Origin: Sulfurimonas sp. | GTDB taxonomy: Bacteria; Campylobacterota; Campylobacteria; Campylobacterales; Sulfurimonadaceae | Direction of reading: 5' to 3' | DNA: 56,259 nt | Assembly: GCA_016744115.1 (NCBI GenBank) | Contig: JADGEZ010000009.1 | Location: forward strand, 1-56,259 | Shown: piece by piece, positions 54,274-56,259 of the stretch | Layout of the letters: each line of letters opens with the position of its first letter | Numbering within the stretch: position 1 is the first letter of the stretch | The notes under the pieces: generated by a model | Told to the model about the DNA's origin: nothing | Databases searched by the model: none | The model's input: the letters and a program-made list of their open reading frames with translations, nothing else | Position numbers and translations under genes: made by a program

Positions 54274-55414
54274 AGTTAAATAAAGCTTCTAGTGCATCAA
54301 CACCATCTTTAGCTTCTTCTATCTCACCAGTCTCAGCATTTGTTGTGCTATCTGTTTCAACAAGTTCTATGTTCATACCAGTAAGCATTGAAGCAAGACG
54401 GATATTTATACCACTTCTACCAATCGCTTTAGATTTTTGATCCCCAGGAAGAGTGATGATGGCTTTTTCATTTTCGCCCTCTTCATTTTTAACAATCTCT
54501 ACATGAGAGATAATAGCAGGACTCATAGTACGAGATACAAAAAGTTCAGTGATGTTAGTGTATTCGATACAGTCGATATTTTCGCCAATTAGCTCTTCAC
54601 TTACAGCATTGATACGAACACCTTTAACCCCGACTGTAGCACCAACGGCATCAATTTGAGGATGTGTTGAGATAAGTGCTATTTTTGCTCTCTCTCCAGG
54701 AATACGAGCAGCTTTTTCAACGATAACTGTCCCATCAGAAATTTCAGGTACTTCTAGTTCTAAAAGTGCTTCTAAAAACTTAGGTGATGTGCGTGAGAGT
54801 TCTATTTGGATACCATTTTCTTTGTCCATATTTACACAACGGACAACGGCTTTGATATGATCTCCAACCTCAAACTTTTCACCCTTGATACGGCTTTTCA
54901 TAGGTAAAACCGCTCTTACTTCATCAACTTCAATATATGTTGATTGTTGTCCATCAACCCTTGTCACTCTTCCTGAGACAAGATTACCGACCTTAGACTT
55001 GTATTTGTTATAAAGTTCATCTTCTACTAATCTTTGGATATGAAACTCTATCTCACGATGGAGTTGAGATGCTCCAGTTCTTCCATAATCTTCTAGGCTA
55101 TGTTCATCTTGGAGTTGATCACCAACTTCAACCTGATCATCATAAGCTTTGGCATCAGCTAAAGACATAAAAGCAGGATTTACATCACCAGATTCTGTGT
55201 ATAAATCCTCATTATCATCCGAAAGTACAGTAATTGTTTGAATAATATTTATAGTTTTAGTTTCATCATCAATCTGTGCCTCAAAAGCAAAGTCTCTGTT
55301 AATTACTCTTTTTGCAGTTTGAACAAAGGCAGTTTTAAGTGCTTCTATTACTTTTTGGGGTTCTAAACCTTTCTCATGTGCAATTGCATCAGCAATATCA
55401 AGGATTTTTTCCAT
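54272..55414 (-). CDS. nusA: Transcription factor NusA
   Basis: RNA polymerase-binding elongation/termination factor. 380 residues: N-terminal domain (MEKILDIADAIAHEKGLEPQKV), an S1 domain (VGNLVSGRVTRVDGQQSTYIEV), then KH domains with PGERAKIALIS, GATVGVKGVRINAVSEEL and GRSGINIRLASMLTGMNIEL. The acidic C-terminal repeats of E. coli NusA are absent, as in most non-gamma bacteria. It converges on glyS. Confidence 0.96.
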   Translation of the reverse strand: MEKILDIADAIAHEKGLEPQKVIEALKTAFVQTAKRVINRDFAFEAQIDDETKTINIIQTITVLSDDNEDLYTESGDVNPAFMSLADAKAYDDQVEVGDQLQDEHSLEDYGRTGASQLHREIEFHIQRLVEDELYNKYKSKVGNLVSGRVTRVDGQQSTYIEVDEVRAVLPMKSRIKGEKFEVGDHIKAVVRCVNMDKENGIQIELSRTSPKFLEALLELEVPEISDGTVIVEKAARIPGERAKIALISTHPQIDAVGATVGVKGVRINAVSEELIGENIDCIEYTNITELFVSRTMSPAIISHVEIVKNEEGENEKAIITLPGDQKSKAIGRSGINIRLASMLTGMNIELVETDSTTNAETGEIEEAKDGVDALEALFN

Positions 55415-55548
55415 AGTTGTACCTTTGTTTTTAAGCTAGTTTCACAAAAAATAAAATATTTAAGTTTAGGGGATTTCTTATGAAGTCCAAAAGTATAGCT
55501 AAAGTAGCATAAAAACATCTTTAATTCATACAAGCTTATTCGTCTTTT

Positions 55549-55634
55549 TGTCACCCTGAACTTGATTCAGGGTCTAGTTTATTATGCTAGATTCTGAATC
55601 AAGTTCAGAATGACAGGCTGTATGAATCAGCCGT
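55549..55634. repeat. Palindromic intergenic element, family A copy 3
   Basis: The best-preserved copy: TGTCACCCTGAACTTGATTC, AGGGTCTAG, a short spacer, CTAGATTCTGAATC, AAGTTCAGAATGACA, then GGCTG-TATGAAT-CAGCC. It matches copies at 19487-19570 and, inverted, 39901-39976. It forms the left part of the 55415-56100 gene-free stretch upstream of nusA. Confidence 0.75.
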
Positions 55635-55636
55635 GG

Positions 55637-55658
55637 TAAGTAATAGGGCATAAATAAC
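55637..55658. repeat. 22-bp direct repeat shared with 39277-39298
   Basis: Identical over 22 bases to 39277-39298. Here it sits between a family A palindrome and a family B palindrome. Confidence 0.55.
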
Positions 55659-55670
55659 TTCATAGCTAAT

Positions 55671-55764
55671 GAAAAGATACACTGCAAGGTACAAGGCGAA
55701 AGTTCGCAGGAGCTACTAGTAGCTTTAAGAACTTTTAACGCAGTAGATTGTAGTCTATCTTTTC
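55671..55764. repeat. Nested palindromic element, family B copy 2
   Basis: Outer arms GAAAAGATACACTGCAA (55671-55687) and 55748-55764 pair with one mismatch and one G-T. Inside, AAAGTTC (55699-55705) pairs with GAACTTT (55729-55735), and a 14-bp perfect palindrome AGCTACTAGTAGCT (55711-55724) is the tip. Flanks ACAAGGC and TTTTAACGC match copy 1 at 166-262. Confidence 0.6.
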
Positions 55765-55793
55765 ACCCTACGGGCATCATTTAAAAGGTTTAG

Positions 55794-55845
55794 ATTCAAG
55801 GCGAATTTGACTTGGCGATACTAGTATCATTAAGTTAAGTTCAAC
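55794..55845. repeat. Nested palindromic element, family B copy 3
   Basis: Between TTCAAGGC and TTCAACG lies an 11-bp stem (GAATTTGACTT with AAGTTAAGTTC, two G-T pairs) capped by the perfect palindrome GATACTAGTATC (55817-55828). Same plan as the copies at 166-262 and 55671-55764. Confidence 0.6.
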
Positions 55846-55872
55846 GAAGTAGATTCATTGTAAGTCCCCTCT

Positions 55873-55999
55873 CCCGTCATTCCATGCTTCCCCCTCCCGT
55901 CATTCCATACTTGACACTCCGTCATTCCGTGCTTGTCCTCCGTCATTCCGTGCTTGTCCTCCGTCATTCCGTGCTTGACACGGAATCTAGTTCAGAGTT
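55873..55999. repeat. Tandem repeat, five units of about 21-23 bp
   Basis: GTCATTCC starts at 55876, 55899, 55921, 55942 and 55963, each followed by (A/G)TGCTT or ATACTT and a C/T-rich joint. The last unit runs on into a hairpin, TTCCGTG-CTTGA-CACGGAA, and AATCTAG, like the end of a longer palindromic repeat. So the array looks like stepwise duplication of one arm of such an element. Confidence 0.7.
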
Positions 56000-56100
56000 C
56001 CCCAATTCCCACAGAGACTGTGGAAACGAGTAAAACAAAATACCAATGATATATAATAACTTTAGCTATACTATCATAGACTAAACAGATGGAAAAAATC

Positions 56101-56259
56101 ATGCAATTTTTAGATGTAAAAACAGATTATGCTTTTAAAAAAGTATTTGGGAGTGATACAAGTAAAGATATACTTATAAGCTTTTTAAATGCTCTTGTCT
56201 ATGAGAATAAAACAGTAAAAATAAAAGATTTAACCATAGTAGACCCTTATAATATCCCT
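56101..56259 (+). CDS. N-terminal part of an Rpn/PD-(D/E)XK nuclease-transposase family protein
   Basis: The first 53 codons (MQFLDVKTDYAFKKVFG, then DILISFLNALV and IKDLTIVDPYNIP) match the start of the Rpn/COG5464 family: recombination-promoting DNases often annotated as putative transposases. FKKVFG followed by LISFLNALL is the family hallmark. The gene runs off the window. GGA lies about 9 bases before the ATG. Its place beside a repeat-rich tract fits an accessory or mobile locus. Confidence 0.75.
   Translation, partial: MQFLDVKTDYAFKKVFGSDTSKDILISFLNALVYENKTVKIKDLTIVDPYNIP

Noticed and set aside
55363-55554. 63-codon frame overlapping the nusA start
   Set aside because: Out of frame with nusA and without a ribosome site; nusA itself explains the region.
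55873-55999. CRISPR array
   Set aside because: Units follow each other with no unique spacers and no cas genes are present.

Overview
The window is a low-GC, densely packed piece of a bacterial chromosome. It most likely comes from a Campylobacterota (epsilonproteobacterial) sulfur oxidiser close to Sulfurimonas; this is inferred from gene content and protein style, not from a search. Pointers are a sulfide:quinone oxidoreductase, short-form HisG, short class III-type c cytochromes, a UbiD/UbiX pair of the type used in menaquinone synthesis, flagellar genes flgL and flgA, and frequent TTG starts backed by good ribosome-binding sites.

Layout. 1-409: non-coding, built of inverted repeats. 410-3133: dnaJ, two small conserved genes, and a response regulator. 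3141-7972 (minus strand): sqr, a 54-residue gene, a membrane protein with a dead peptide-deformylase domain, and a hybrid histidine kinase, arranged like one transcription unit and facing the response regulator. 8118-19471: pepN, an SH3 protein, two methyltransferase or cytochrome genes, an unusual lipoprotein cytochrome, a J1-crystallin-like ADP-ribosylglycohydrolase relative, a DUF2237 gene, dsbD plus a thioredoxin, lpxB, a cytochrome and a dihydroorotase-like gene without metal ligands. 19591-27303 (minus): groES-groEL, hisG plus a methyltransferase, ftsK, and flgL with a sigma-28 promoter. 27447-27530: tRNA-Leu(CAA). 27772-36549 (minus): a long run including a UbiD-type decarboxylase, hemC, a thiol-disulfide protein, fxsA, proS, hemA, a polyprenyl synthase and argB, so haem, quinone and isoprenoid-chain steps sit together. 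36747-38673: a YggS protein and a BaiN-type flavoprotein. 38670-42731: accessory patch with a broken type III restriction methylase, a secreted-protein gene broken by TGA, an aminotransferase and a TSUP transporter. 42753-51408 (minus): cysE, speA, a membrane-anchored glutamate-synthase-domain protein, hisS, tmk, coaD, ubiX, flgA and a family-4 uracil-DNA glycosylase relative. 51647-55414: superoxide reductase, glyS, nusA. 55415-56259: a repeat-rich stretch and the start of an Rpn/PD-(D/E)XK-type gene.

The part most likely to hold an undescribed system is 2384-7972. There a sulfide oxidase is followed by a small cationic protein, a membrane-tethered pseudo-deformylase and a hybrid kinase with an unfamiliar N-terminal domain, with a response regulator next door. 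The second point of interest is a set of dispersed palindromic elements whose arms differ in sequence but keep their pairing. Several enzymes also lack expected catalytic residues or domains: ProRS without its editing insertion, a single-cysteine cytochrome c, a metal-free dihydroorotase homologue, a UDG without its first motif, and a superoxide reductase with Asp-Arg in place of Glu-Lys.
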